A stretch of DNA of 64,000 bases from VAZQ01 sp036557705 (GTDB taxonomy: Bacteria > Pseudomonadota > Alphaproteobacteria > Rhizobiales > Xanthobacteraceae), in assembly GCA_036557705.1 (NCBI GenBank), contig DATBHB010000037.1:132857-196856 (forward strand), read 5' to 3'. Shown here one piece after another: positions 16,675 to 26,700 of the stretch. Each line of letters begins with the position of its first letter. Positions within the stretch are counted from its first letter, which is position 1. The translations under genes were made by a program, and so were the position numbers. The notes beneath the pieces were generated by a model that saw only the letters and a list, made by a program, of their open reading frames with translations, was not told where the DNA came from and made no database searches.

Positions 16675-18111
16675 CTATCCCCGCCCCGCCGCCTCAGGCC
16701 CGACGAAGGCGATGCGCAGCATATTGGTCGCGCCCGGCCTGCCAAGCGGTACGCCGGCAACGCAAATGACGCGCTCCCCGGCCTTGGCGAAGCCATCCTT
16801 GCAGGCGAGCCGGCAGGCGCGTTCAACCATGTCGTCCTGATCGCGGGCATCCTCGGCAACGATCGAATGCACGCCCCAGGCCAGCGAGAGCCGCCGCGCG
16901 GTCGAAAGATTGGGTGAGATTGCGACCACGGGCGGCGCCGGCCGTTCCCGCGCCACGCGCAGCGCGGTGGCTCCCGACGAGGTCCAGCAGATGATCGATG
17001 AGAGTTCGAGCGTTTCGGCGATCTGCTGCGCCGCCGCCGCAATCGCGTCGGCGCCCGTGGCCTCCGGCTCGGTGCGCTGCGCGTGCATGATGGTCGTATG
17101 CAGGGAGTCTTTTTCGACCTCCTCGGCGATGCGGTTCATGGTCGCCACCGCCTCAACCGGATATTGGCCCGACGCGGACTCGGCTGAGAGCATCACGGCA
17201 TCGGCGCCCTCGAAAATCGCAGTCGCCACATCGGAGACTTCGGCGCGTGTCGGCACCGGGCTTGCGATCATCGATTCGAGCATCTGGGTTGCAACCACGA
17301 CCGGCTTGCCGGCGCGGCGCGACCGCCGCGTCATCTGCTTCTGGATTCCGGGGACCTGTTCGAGCGGCATTTCAACGCCGAGGTCGCCGCGCGCCACCAT
17401 CAGGGCGTCAGCGATGTCAAGAATTTCGTCGAGCCGCGTCACCGCCTGCGGCTTTTCGATCTTGGCCATCACCATGGCGCGACCGCGGGTGATCTTCTTC
17501 GCCTCGGCGATGTCGTCGGGCCGCTGAATGAAGGAGAGCGCCACACAATCGATGCCGGCATCGAGCCCCGCTTCGAGATCCGATCTATCCTTGGCGGCGA
17601 GCGCGGTGAAACCGAGCGTGCTGTCAGGGAGGCTCACGCCCTTGCGATCGGAGAGTTTGCCGCCGACTTCGACTCGCGTGACGATGCGATCGTTTCCGGC
17701 CTCGGTCGCGACCAGCCTGATCTTGCCGTCGTCGAGAAGGAGGTGGTGTCCGGCCTCGACGGCGGCGAAAATTTCGGGATGCGGCAGATGCACGCGCTCG
17801 GCGTTGCCCGGAGCCGCTTCGGCGTCGAGCGTGAAGCTGTCACCCTTCACCAGCATCACCGAACCCGCCTCGAAGGTTCCAATCCGTAGTTTCGGGCCTT
17901 GGAGGTCGAGGAGAATCCCGATCGGCCGGCCGTATTCGAATTCGATCGCGCGAATGAGCGCCACGAGTTCGCGCATGCGCTCGTGCGAGGTGTGGCTCAT
18001 ATTGATGCGGAACACGTCGGCGCCGGCGCGGAACAGATCCGCGATGACGGTCCGCTCGCCGGACGACGGACCCAGCGTCGCCACGATCTTGGTCCGGCGC
18101 AGCCGTCGCAT
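16675..18111 (-). CDS. pyk: Pyruvate kinase
   Basis: A 478-residue glycolytic enzyme converting phosphoenolpyruvate and ADP to pyruvate and ATP. Hallmarks in order: RRTKIVATLGPSS, FRINMSHTSHE, ILLDLQGPKLRIG, the metal/catalytic region VMAKIEKPQAV, MVARGDLGVEMP and the C-terminal allosteric domain ending near the stop. ATG 18111 overlaps the TGA of the upstream DUF1036 gene by one base (TGATG), so the two are translationally coupled. The longer frame to 18249 only reads the neighbour in another frame. Confidence 0.97.
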   Translation of the reverse strand: MRRLRRTKIVATLGPSSGERTVIADLFRAGADVFRINMSHTSHERMRELVALIRAIEFEYGRPIGILLDLQGPKLRIGTFEAGSVMLVKGDSFTLDAEAAPGNAERVHLPHPEIFAAVEAGHHLLLDDGKIRLVATEAGNDRIVTRVEVGGKLSDRKGVSLPDSTLGFTALAAKDRSDLEAGLDAGIDCVALSFIQRPDDIAEAKKITRGRAMVMAKIEKPQAVTRLDEILDIADALMVARGDLGVEMPLEQVPGIQKQMTRRSRRAGKPVVVATQMLESMIASPVPTRAEVSDVATAIFEGADAVMLSAESASGQYPVEAVATMNRIAEEVEKDSLHTTIMHAQRTEPEATGADAIAAAAQQIAETLELSSIICWTSSGATALRVARERPAPPVVAISPNLSTARRLSLAWGVHSIVAEDARDQDDMVERACRLACKDGFAKAGERVICVAGVPLGRPGATNMLRIAFVGPEAAGRG

Positions 18112-18659
18112 CAGTTCTTTGTTCGCGGCGGTGTCGATGGAGCCGGAGCCGCCTTGGCAGGAGCACCTGGCGACTGCAGGGAAGGGATACGCGATTGCAA
18201 CGGCTGCTGCGGCGTGGACTCCGCCGACTCGGTCAGCTGCACCGTCCATGACGGCTGTTCGGCCGTATCCACTTCGAAGAACCCGGTGCGGTCATAGCCC
18301 CGCGCCAGGCAGTCCTCGGTGCCGCGAATCGTGAATTCCTTGTCGCGCGTGCACATGAACGCTTGTCCGGACCATTCTCCACCGCGGTCATAGTCAACGG
18401 CGTAGACATAGTAGTAGCGGGCCACCAATGCACCCCGCAGCACTGTCTCACAGCTGCGCGAGGAGAGGTTCCACCAGCCCTCCGTGGTCCAGCCGTCGTT
18501 CTCCTTATAGCCGATCGCGATGCCGACGCGGCTCGAAGTGTTGTTGCAGAGCCGGAAATCCGCCGCTGCCGGCTGCGGCACGGCGGCGAAAGCCCCGGCC
18601 AGAACGACAGAGCCGACGACGGCGCCGGTGCCTGCCCACCGAGTCCGGCTGGGATTCAT
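18111..18659 (-). CDS. DUF1036 periplasmic protein
   Basis: A 182-residue exported protein: signal peptide to about residue 34 (AAADF), then the DUF1036 domain with FRLCNNTSSRVGIAIGYK, GWTTEGWWNL, RYYYVYAVDY and a CTRDKEFTI block, then a Pro/Ala-rich tail. Conserved in alphaproteobacteria, typically next to pyruvate kinase, as here with a one-base overlap. Four Cys residues suggest disulfides. Function is not known. Confidence 0.9.
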   Translation of the reverse strand: MNPSRTRWAGTGAVVGSVVLAGAFAAVPQPAAADFRLCNNTSSRVGIAIGYKENDGWTTEGWWNLSSRSCETVLRGALVARYYYVYAVDYDRGGEWSGQAFMCTRDKEFTIRGTEDCLARGYDRTGFFEVDTAEQPSWTVQLTESAESTPQQPLQSRIPSLQSPGAPAKAAPAPSTPPRTKN

Positions 18660-18901
18660 CCTTCCCTTACCGCGGCAGAAGACATCGCGCGAACTCCTCG
18701 TCGACGAGAATAGCCCGAAAATCGTTGATATTCGTGCGGGTTAGCCCCGGATTTCAGAGTGGCGAAGAATTCGGCGAATTGTTGTCGGCAAGAAAAGCGG
18801 CCGGATCGAGGCCCACCCGAGCCGATCACCGGCGCTCTGCGGCTCGCTATGGAACAAGCCCGTCCCCTCTACTATGTTCGATTTGACGCGGAGAACATCT
18901 C

Positions 18902-19198
18902 ATGGACGACAAGACTCGCACCGAGCTCGAAGCTGCGGCCTTCCGCCGGCTCCTCGATCATCTGCGCACGCGCACCGACGTGCAGAATATCGACCTGATG
19001 AACTTGGCCGGGTTCTGCCGCAACTGCCTTTCCAACTGGATGAAGGAAGCGGCGGACGCGAGGGGCGTGCCGATGACCAAGGATGAAAGCCGCGAAGCGG
19101 TCTACGGCATGCGGTTCGAAGAGTGGAAAGCCAAATACCAAAAAGAAGCATCGGCGGAACAGAAGGCCGCGTTTGAAAAGGCCATGCCGAAGCATTGA
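18902..19198 (+). CDS. DUF1244 protein
   Basis: A 98-residue cytosolic helical protein of the DUF1244 family: RLLDHLRTRTDVQNIDLMNLAGFCRNCLSNWMKEAA, then MTKDESREAVYGM and a Lys/Ala tail. FCRNC gives two close cysteines. The family is widely conserved in alpha- and gammaproteobacteria, of unknown function. It sits alone, divergent from the DUF1036-pyk pair and convergent with the peptidase that follows. Confidence 0.92.
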   Translation: MDDKTRTELEAAAFRRLLDHLRTRTDVQNIDLMNLAGFCRNCLSNWMKEAADARGVPMTKDESREAVYGMRFEEWKAKYQKEASAEQKAAFEKAMPKH

Positions 19199-19207
19199 CG
19201 GCGCCGC

Positions 19208-21061
19208 TTACTCCAACTCCTCCAATTCACCGATCATCCGTTCGATGACGCCGAGGCCGCTTTGCCAGAATTGCGGGTCGCGGGCGTCAAGTCCGAACGG
19301 CGCCAGCAATTCGGAATGGTGCTTGGTGCCGCCGGCAGCCAGCATCTCCAGATAGCGCTCGGCAAAGCCTTCGGCCGCGCGTTCGTAGACCGCGTAGAGC
19401 GAATTCACCAGGCAGTCGCCGAACGCGTAGGCATAAACGTAAAACGGCGAATGCACGAAATGCGGGATATAGGCCCAGAAGGTCTCGTAGCCATCCTTGA
19501 GCGCAATCGCCGGCCCGAGGCTTTCATGCTGCAGGTCGAGCCAGATCGCGTTGATGCGCTCGGCTGTCAACTCGCCGTTGCGGCGCTCGGTGTGGATGTT
19601 GCGCTCGAACGTGTAGAAGGCGATCTGGCGCACCACCGTGTTGATCATGTCTTCGACCTTGGCGGCGAGCATGGCCTTTCGCTCGCGCCGCTCGGCGCCG
19701 GCGAGAAGCTTTCGGAAGGTGAGCATCTCGCCGAACACGCTCGCGGTCTCGGCCAGCGTGAGCGGGGTTGGAGCCATCAGCGGCCCGTTGGGCGCCGCGA
19801 GCACCTGATGGACGCCATGCCCCAATTCGTGCGCGAGCGTCATCACGTCGCGCGGCTTGCCCTGATAATTGAGCAGAACATATGGGTGGACCGAAGGCAC
19901 AGTGGGATGCGCGAAGGCGCCCGGCGTCTTGCCGGGCCGCACCGGCGCGTCGATCCAGCTGTTGTCGAAGAATTTCTGTGCAATGGTCGCCATCGTCGGC
20001 GAGAATGCCCCATAGGCCGCAAGCACCGTGGCTTGCGCATCGCGCCAGGCGATCTTCCGCGTATGCACCTGCGGCAGCGGCGCATTGCGGTCCCAATGCG
20101 AGAGGCGCTTCTTGCCGAGCCATCTGGCCTTGAGGGCATAATAACGGTGCGAGAGCCGCGGGTAGGCGGCGCGCACGGCCGCGACCAGCGCATCGACGAC
20201 TTCCGGCTCGAGACGGTTGGCGAGGTGGCGAGAGGCCGCCACATCGGAGAAGCCGCGCCAACGGTCGGAAATCTCCTTATCCTTGGTGAGTGTGTTGGTG
20301 ATCAACGTAAACAGACGAATGTTCTGCTTGAATGTGCGAGCGAGCGCGGTCGCGGCGCTCTTGCGCGTCGCCTCGTTGCGGTCCTGCAACAGCGCAAGCG
20401 TCGGCTCGATCGCCAGCAATTTCTTGCCGATCTTGAAGCGAAGCTGGGCGACCGTCACGTCGAACAGCCGGTTCCAGGCCGAATAGGTGGTCACCGACTT
20501 TTCGTGAAACAGCTCTTCGATCCGATCTTCGAGTTGATAAGGCTTGTCCTTTCGGATGTCTTCGAACCAAGGCCGATAATGACCGAGCGCCGGATCCGCC
20601 ATTGCGGCTTCAAGCCTGGTGTCGTCGAGCCGGTTGAGTTCGAGCTGGAAAAACAGGAGGTGCGTCGACGCGGCGGTGATTCGTTCCTGCACATCGCCGA
20701 AGAATTTGGCGCGCGCGGGATCGAGCGTATCGCCGGCATGAATGAGGGCCGCATAGGAGATGAGCCGGCCAAGAAGGTCGTCGAGCTGCTCGTAGCGGAC
20801 CACCGCTTGCGCAAGTTTTTTGCCCGCATCGGGCGCCTCGGCGAGAGCGGCCAGCCGTCCTTTGAAATCCTCCTCGAACGCCTTGCAGTATTCATCGGCG
20901 CGGCGGAGGTCGCGTTTTACATTCGGGTCGTCGAGGCCGGAATAGAGATCGTCGAGATTCCATTCCGGGAGCGAGCCGAGCCCCGCACGCGAATGCGGCT
21001 TCACGGCGTGGCCGGCGACAGTTCTTTTCGATGAGCGCATTACGTCACCCGCTTCGGTCAT
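19208..21061 (-). CDS. M3-family oligoendopeptidase (PepF type)
   Basis: A 617-residue cytosolic zinc peptidase that degrades short peptides. The M3 core is clear: LAHELGHGVHQVL supplies HExxH, and SVFGEML supplies the downstream Glu ligand; the N-terminal helical domain (LPEWNLDDLY, DDLLGRLISYAALI) matches clade 3 PepF. The frame starts at 21061; ATG 21040 (MRSSKRT) is an equally good start. Its last codons lie 9 bases from the convergent DUF1244 gene. Confidence 0.93.
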   Translation of the reverse strand: MTEAGDVMRSSKRTVAGHAVKPHSRAGLGSLPEWNLDDLYSGLDDPNVKRDLRRADEYCKAFEEDFKGRLAALAEAPDAGKKLAQAVVRYEQLDDLLGRLISYAALIHAGDTLDPARAKFFGDVQERITAASTHLLFFQLELNRLDDTRLEAAMADPALGHYRPWFEDIRKDKPYQLEDRIEELFHEKSVTTYSAWNRLFDVTVAQLRFKIGKKLLAIEPTLALLQDRNEATRKSAATALARTFKQNIRLFTLITNTLTKDKEISDRWRGFSDVAASRHLANRLEPEVVDALVAAVRAAYPRLSHRYYALKARWLGKKRLSHWDRNAPLPQVHTRKIAWRDAQATVLAAYGAFSPTMATIAQKFFDNSWIDAPVRPGKTPGAFAHPTVPSVHPYVLLNYQGKPRDVMTLAHELGHGVHQVLAAPNGPLMAPTPLTLAETASVFGEMLTFRKLLAGAERRERKAMLAAKVEDMINTVVRQIAFYTFERNIHTERRNGELTAERINAIWLDLQHESLGPAIALKDGYETFWAYIPHFVHSPFYVYAYAFGDCLVNSLYAVYERAAEGFAERYLEMLAAGGTKHHSELLAPFGLDARDPQFWQSGLGVIERMIGELEELE

Positions 21062-21137
21062 TGCCCATTGCGATTCGCCTGCCAGGGCTCGACATCCCGG
21101 CTCCTTCCTTTCTATGCTGCGTAGCTCATGATCGCCA

Positions 21138-21296
21138 CTAGTGTCCCGATTCCGAAGTTCGCTTCATTGTGCGGCACCCTCGTTTGCGAATTTCGGAATC
21201 GAAGGACAACTTATTGGTCTAGTGTGGCTTTGGTTCAGAAGTCCGCATGTTGGACTCGCCGCAAGAATGATGCGGACTTCTGAACCGCCACACTAG
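21138..21296. repeat. Paired palindrome element, family E (left copy)
   Basis: Two adjacent long palindromes: CTAGTGTCCCGATTCCGAAGTTCGC... with arms GATTCCGAAGTTCGC/GCGAATTTCGGAATC, then 21219-21296 with arms GTTCAGAAGTCCGCAT/ATGCGGACTTCTGAAC bounded by CTAGTGTGGC and GCCACACTAG. The whole unit reappears inverted at 60231-60395, nearly identical apart from a 6-base deletion here at the junction. Confidence 0.9.
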
Positions 21297-21311
21297 CTGT
21301 GAGGGAACATC

Positions 21312-22298
21312 ATGACGATTCCGCGCCGTCGGTTTCTGAGCCTGGCGGCGGGCGCCGCCGCGCTTTCCATCATGCTTGCCCCGAATGGGCAAGACGCCCG
21401 GGCGCAAACCGCGGGCACGATCAAGATCGTGGCTCCGCTTCCACCCGGCAGCGCCCTTGATATTCTTTCTCGGCTGTTAGCCGATGAGATCAGCCGCGCG
21501 CAAGGACAGGCGATGCTGATCGAGAACCGGCCAGGCGCCGCCGGCGTGATCGGAACCGAAGTAGTTGCGCGCGCCTCGCCCGACGGCAATACCCTTCTAA
21601 TCAACGGCAACCCGTTTATCATCAATCCGATTGTCCAAAAACTGAACTACGATCCGTTGACCAGCTTCGAGCCGATTTGCAACCTGGTCAGATCGCCCAC
21701 CCTCATCGTGGTAAACGACGCGTCCCCCTATCGCACCCTCGCCGATCTGCTGGACGCAGCGCGCGCCAAGCCCGGACAGTTGACCATGGCGAGTATTGGC
21801 CCGGCCAGCGCCACCCAGATCGGCTTCGAGCTGCTCAAGCGCGCGGCCAAGGTCGATATGACTTTCGTGCCGTTCCCGGGCATCCCGCCGGCGATCAATG
21901 CACTGCTGGGCGAGCATGTCACATCGGTGTTTGCGGTTTACAGCGGGGACATGGCTGGGCAGCTTAAGGCGGGCAAACTGCGTGCACTCGCCACCGCTTC
22001 AGCTGCCAGGGTCGAAGCGCTGCCCGACGTGCCGACGGTCGCGGAACTCGGCTACAAGGACTACGAGGTGGACTTCTGGGGCGGAATGTTTGCTCCCGCC
22101 AAAACCCCGGGCTCAACGGTCGCACGACTCGCCAGCTGGTTTACCGCGGCTTTGCAGGCCCCCGAGATTCGGGAAAAGCTGCTCGTTCAGGGGTTCTATC
22201 CAGCCGCATTGTGCGGCGCAGACTTTCGCGCAATGCTGCGAAAGCAGTATGACGACTACGAGCGGATCATTCGTGTGGCGAACATCAAAGGCCGTTGA
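21312..22298 (+). CDS. Bug/TctC-family tripartite tricarboxylate transporter binding protein
   Basis: A 328-residue periplasmic solute-binding protein. IPRRRFLSLAAGAA is a Tat-like signal. The Bug fold follows: IKIVAPLPPGSALDILSRLLADE, IENRPGAAGVIGTEVVARASPDGNTLL, VDFWGGMFAPAKTPG. The family binds small carboxylates for TTT transporters, yet no TctA/TctB membrane genes lie nearby, as is common for the large Bug sets of Bradyrhizobium and Bordetella. Its start is 16 bases after a palindromic repeat. The ligand cannot be assigned. Confidence 0.9.
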   Translation: MTIPRRRFLSLAAGAAALSIMLAPNGQDARAQTAGTIKIVAPLPPGSALDILSRLLADEISRAQGQAMLIENRPGAAGVIGTEVVARASPDGNTLLINGNPFIINPIVQKLNYDPLTSFEPICNLVRSPTLIVVNDASPYRTLADLLDAARAKPGQLTMASIGPASATQIGFELLKRAAKVDMTFVPFPGIPPAINALLGEHVTSVFAVYSGDMAGQLKAGKLRALATASAARVEALPDVPTVAELGYKDYEVDFWGGMFAPAKTPGSTVARLASWFTAALQAPEIREKLLVQGFYPAALCGADFRAMLRKQYDDYERIIRVANIKGR

Positions 22299-22320
22299 CC
22301 ACGCTGTATCGGCGGTCCGC

Positions 22321-23700
22321 TCACGCCGCGTGCGTTTTCTCTGCGGATGAAGGCGCTGGCGGCGCCTTCGTGCAAAAGCGCAGGCTTTTCGCCCCCAACG
22401 TGATCAAATCGCCATCCGCCAACCTGGTCGTGTCGATTTCCTGCCCATTGACCAGCGTGCCGTTGGCGCTTGACTGATCGGAAATGACGTAGGTCCGCTC
22501 TGCGACCCGTTGCACGACGGCGTGAAAGCGGCCCACCGTCGGCGCCTGGAGCATAATTTCGTTGTCAGCCGCGCGGCCGATGCGAACGAGCGGCCTATCC
22601 AATGCATAGCACGTGCCGTCGTCGACATCCTCGAGTGTCGCCTGGATGCTCACCGGCGGGCGCGCCACGCGAATCGCCGTCCTCGTCTTGCGCCGGCGCA
22701 CAGCGACCAGGCCGCCCGCCGCGAAGGCGATCGCGATTCCGGCAGCCGCAACCATGCCGGTGGGGTGGTTCTCCACGGCATAGCTTGCGGTCTCGGTCAT
22801 CGATGCGGCGGGAACCGACGCCTTGGAATTCAATTCCAGTCGGTTCTTGCCGTAACGGAGGGCGACTGTGAGCTCCGGCAGCCTGTCCCAGAAAAACCGG
22901 CGCGAACCGGCCAGCGGAAACTCAACCTCCGCACCGCTGTCCATCAAGGCAAATGGATCCGCCATGAATGTGTTGATGTTGCTCTCGTCCACGATCTGGC
23001 CGCCGCTTGCCCCCGCCAGCTGCGCGATCGCCCCGCGGTCGGCGGAGCGAGCGCTTGACGCCAGCACGAAATTGACCGCCGTGCCGGTGGCGCGCGCGAG
23101 CTCCGACACCTCTTCAAGCGCAATCGGGCTGTCGTTATGACCGTCGGTGAACACGTAGATGGCGCGGCGTTCTGCAGAGATCTTCTCGATCGTGCGGATC
23201 GAGGCGATGAGCGCGCCGGAAAGATTGGCCGCCTCGTCGAGAGCGGGGACGTTCGCAAACAGTTTCAGGAAATCCTCCGGCTCCTCGGAGGCGGGCACAA
23301 GGAGGCCGGCTTCGAGCCCATAGGCTGCGAAGGCGACCTGGTCATGGGCGCCCTTGCGCGCGGCGAGGAGCAGCATCGCCGTTTTGAGTCGATCGATCTG
23401 TTCTGCGCGATCGATGCCGGTGACGTCGAGCAGCGCAATGACTGCAGTCGCCTGGCCGGCTGCCGGATAGGGCGTCACTGTCGGGACGCCGAGCGGCCGC
23501 CCATTAATGGTCGCGGTGACCTCATCGAGCGGTGCCGGCGGCGGCTTGACGAAGCGCCAGCGCACGGCGGCATTCACTTCGGTGACCGCCAACTCGACCC
23601 TGATCCCGTCCTGCTCCTTCACGATGCTGTTCGGCTCGGCCGCGGCAATCGTGCACGACAGCACAGCGGCGGCCAAGCCGAATAAGGCGCGACAGATCAT
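22321..23700 (-). CDS. VWA-TM-FHA protein
   Basis: A 459-residue membrane protein: signal peptide (1-21), a von Willebrand A domain (about 84-260) with degenerate MIDAS (LLDVTGID in place of DxSxS, and FTDGHND), a periplasmic spacer, one transmembrane helix (about 315-334), an Arg-rich stop-transfer (RRRKTR), and a cytosolic FHA domain (about 350-443; VRIGRAADNEI, GRFHAVV, SANGTLVNGQ). It would link periplasmic protein contacts to phosphothreonine reading inside. Its ATG overlaps the TGA of the 1397-residue gene (ATGA). It closes the leftward kinase/phosphatase cluster. Confidence 0.88.
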   Translation of the reverse strand: MICRALFGLAAAVLSCTIAAAEPNSIVKEQDGIRVELAVTEVNAAVRWRFVKPPPAPLDEVTATINGRPLGVPTVTPYPAAGQATAVIALLDVTGIDRAEQIDRLKTAMLLLAARKGAHDQVAFAAYGLEAGLLVPASEEPEDFLKLFANVPALDEAANLSGALIASIRTIEKISAERRAIYVFTDGHNDSPIALEEVSELARATGTAVNFVLASSARSADRGAIAQLAGASGGQIVDESNINTFMADPFALMDSGAEVEFPLAGSRRFFWDRLPELTVALRYGKNRLELNSKASVPAASMTETASYAVENHPTGMVAAAGIAIAFAAGGLVAVRRRKTRTAIRVARPPVSIQATLEDVDDGTCYALDRPLVRIGRAADNEIMLQAPTVGRFHAVVQRVAERTYVISDQSSANGTLVNGQEIDTTRLADGDLITLGAKSLRFCTKAPPAPSSAEKTHAA

Positions 23701-26700
23701 TGGCTGCTCGACGTCGGTGTGACCGGTTGCGGGCGCGGAAGATCGAATATCGGCCGGAACTCGTTCAGTTTTGTATAGAGTTGGTAGTCGGTGACGATGT
23801 CTTTGCCGAGGCGGTCGAGATTGGGCTTGAAGGAATCCTCCCTGCCGAGGTCGTATGCCTCTTTTAGATTAAATCCCTGCTCAACCACGTCCTTTGCCTT
23901 GAGGATCGCCTCGCCGGCATCGCTTGCCCCAGGAACGACGGCAGCCTTGGTGCCGTAGCCGAGATACTCCATGAAGCTCGTCAGTCTTTCCCGGCCGTCT
24001 TTTGCCTGCGCGTAACGCGTCATGGCATCGATGGCCTTGCCTCCCGCCTCCACCTGCTCGCCGTATCGCGTAAACGTTTTCGCCGCATTAGTGACGCCAT
24101 CGCGCGCGTGGTCCCAGGCTTTCTGGTAGTTGCCGTCCCTCGCATCGTAGTAGGCATCCGCCGCCTGCATGGCGGATTGCGCTCCGCCAACCACCTTCTC
24201 GGCTGTTGCAAAACCTTTCATAAATTGCGCTTCCACCGGGAATTCACCGGAGCGCCCGCGAATGCCCGCGAGTTTCTGGTCCTTTTGCGCGATATCGAGC
24301 AGCGTCGAGCCGCTTTTGAGCGCGTCGCGCGCCGCCTGCATTTCGGCTTCGACAATGCGCGTCTCGTCGCCCGAGCGGCGCGCCGCCTGCAAATCGGCAA
24401 TGCTGTTGATGGTTTTCAGCGTCGTGTCGGCAATCTGGCCGGCACCTTTGCTGACGCTGAATGTTTTCGATTCGGCATTTTCGGCCTGCGGGTGAGGCGT
24501 GGTCCACTGCTTGAACCGATCGATCCCCGGAAGCGAGTCGTTGCGTTGCGCCGTCTCTTCGATCGCCTTTTGGACGCTGCGCGCGGCCTCGAGCGGACCG
24601 GTGACGGCCCGGATCTGCTGGTCGGGCGTTCGCTCCGCGAGCCGCTGCGCCGATGAGGATGGCGTCGAACGATCGGGCGACGCACTTGTTTCGGCAGACG
24701 TCCCGGTGGATCGAGACGCTGCAGGAACGCCCGTCTCGGCAATCTGTTGTGGCCCTGAGGCAGTGCCGGAACTGCCTGCCGTCGGCGCCGGCCCCCAATA
24801 CTGCCGTAGCGCCTCATAGGTCGCGACCGCCTTGTCACTGACGCCGCGCACAGTGGCGTAGAACTTCGCCAACGGAATGCCGGCTGCCGCAAGTCCGTCG
24901 CCGATCATGTCGATCGTGTAGAAAGCGATCAGTCCGCTGCTCCCCACCTTCCCTTGCCAAGCCGCCTCATCGCGCTGCTCGATGTATTTGGCGTATTTGC
25001 CTTTCAGTTCCTGATAATTGTCGAGGCGCTTGATCGTTTGCTCACGATAGTAGCTTTCGTGCTCTGCCAATGTCGTCATCACGTCGCGGGCACGTTGCAA
25101 ATTGTTCTGACGCGCCGTGGGGAGCTGGGCCACCGTGAGCTGTTTCATTGCGATCGCTTGGGCGTCCGCGAGCGCCTGCTGCCAATCGATCGCGCGTGCG
25201 TTTTCGCGCAGCGTGGCCATCAGCGGACGTGCTTCGCTCGTGCTCGGCGGTTGCGGCGGCGCCGCGGGCGCAGGCCGCTGCGCCGCGCCCGGCAACGATG
25301 CGGTTTTCTTTGCTGGCGGCGCGCTCCGCGGAACCTGTTGCTTTCCATTCGGCGGGGGAACCGGCCGGCTGGGCGGTGCTGTCAGAGTCGCCTGCGGCGC
25401 TGGAACTGTTTGGGGCGGCGGGATCGGAACTGTTTGCGGCGGCGACGCGGGAGACGGCGGAGCGCTCGGAGGCTGCAAAAAGCTGCGGAAATCGAGATTC
25501 GCGGTCAGGCCGAAATTCAGCCGCGGCGGAGTCGAGGTTTGAGTGCTGGGGGAAGGAGCGCCGGCTGAGTGCCCGGCCGGCGTCGGGGTCCTTGGCTGCG
25601 CAGCCGATGCGCTTGCGCCTGCCGCAGTGCCGGCGTTTGCAGCCTGTGCGCCGGAGGCGCTTGGCGCTCCACCGCGGCTCGGCGCATTTTGATCGCCAGC
25701 CGTTGCCGCTGGCGCCGATCTTGCCGAGGCGGACGAGGGAGACGCGCCGCTCGACCCCGCAATCGGCTCCGGCGCACGGGACTGGGCAGCCGTTCCGGCC
25801 GCTCCGACCTGCGCTCCTTGGGTTTCCGAGTTCCCTCCTTTGTCGCTCGACGTAGCTGCCCTACTACCGCTTGGGATTTCCGGCGTGCCGCTCGGTGTAG
25901 CTGCTATGCCGCTCGGCAACGCTCGCGTGCCGCTCGCCGTCGTGGCGCCAGGACTCCCGGCAGCCGCGGCCGGCGATCCTGAGTCGTTGGAATTGCTGGG
26001 CGGTATGCCGGACGGTGCCGCGCCTGACGAAGCCTGCCGTGACCCCGGCTCGCCGGGGGCGGCAGCACCTGCCTGATTTCCCGGCGCATCGGTGGTGCCA
26101 TTTGGGTTGCTGCTTGGTCCGATCGCGTCCGCGTGGGGATGATCGGCGACCGGTGCGCCGCCGGAAACATCGCCAGCTCCCGCCGCGCCCCCGCGCAGAC
26201 GCGGCTGCGCCTCGCCCAGTGCCACCTTCCCGGCCGCAGTTATCACTCCGTTCGTGGGACCCGATTGCGTGTCGGGCGAACCAGCGGAGGAACCGGAACG
26301 CGAGGACTCCCTCCCTGACCCTCCCCCGCTCTCGCGGGAGAGAAGGGAGGTGGAAGTACTCGTTTCTGCGGTCGAACTGGCGTCGCGTCCGCGATTGCCG
26401 GACGATGGCTTCGAGGGCGCTGCTGACGATGACGAAGAACTCGAAGCCTCCGGAGCGCCGCCTCCCGATTGGACGATGCTGCTTCCCTTCGCGCCAGGCG
26501 CAGATGAACCGGCAGCGGCTGCGCTGATGGTTTGATCGCCTGGTGCCGAAGCAGAATTAACGGAAGCCGTTTTCGCCGCGCCACCGCGGACAGGATTTGC
26601 GAGCGCGGCTCCGGACGGCTTGCCGGTTGCCGCGCTTGGCGACGCTGCGTCATCCGGCGAGGTACTGCCGGATTGCGTTGTGCTTTCGAGCGGCCCCACG

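Noticed and set aside
19262..21034. A 590-codon frame opposite the M3 peptidase
   Set aside because: Shadow of a clear HExxH peptidase; composition is typical of antisense.
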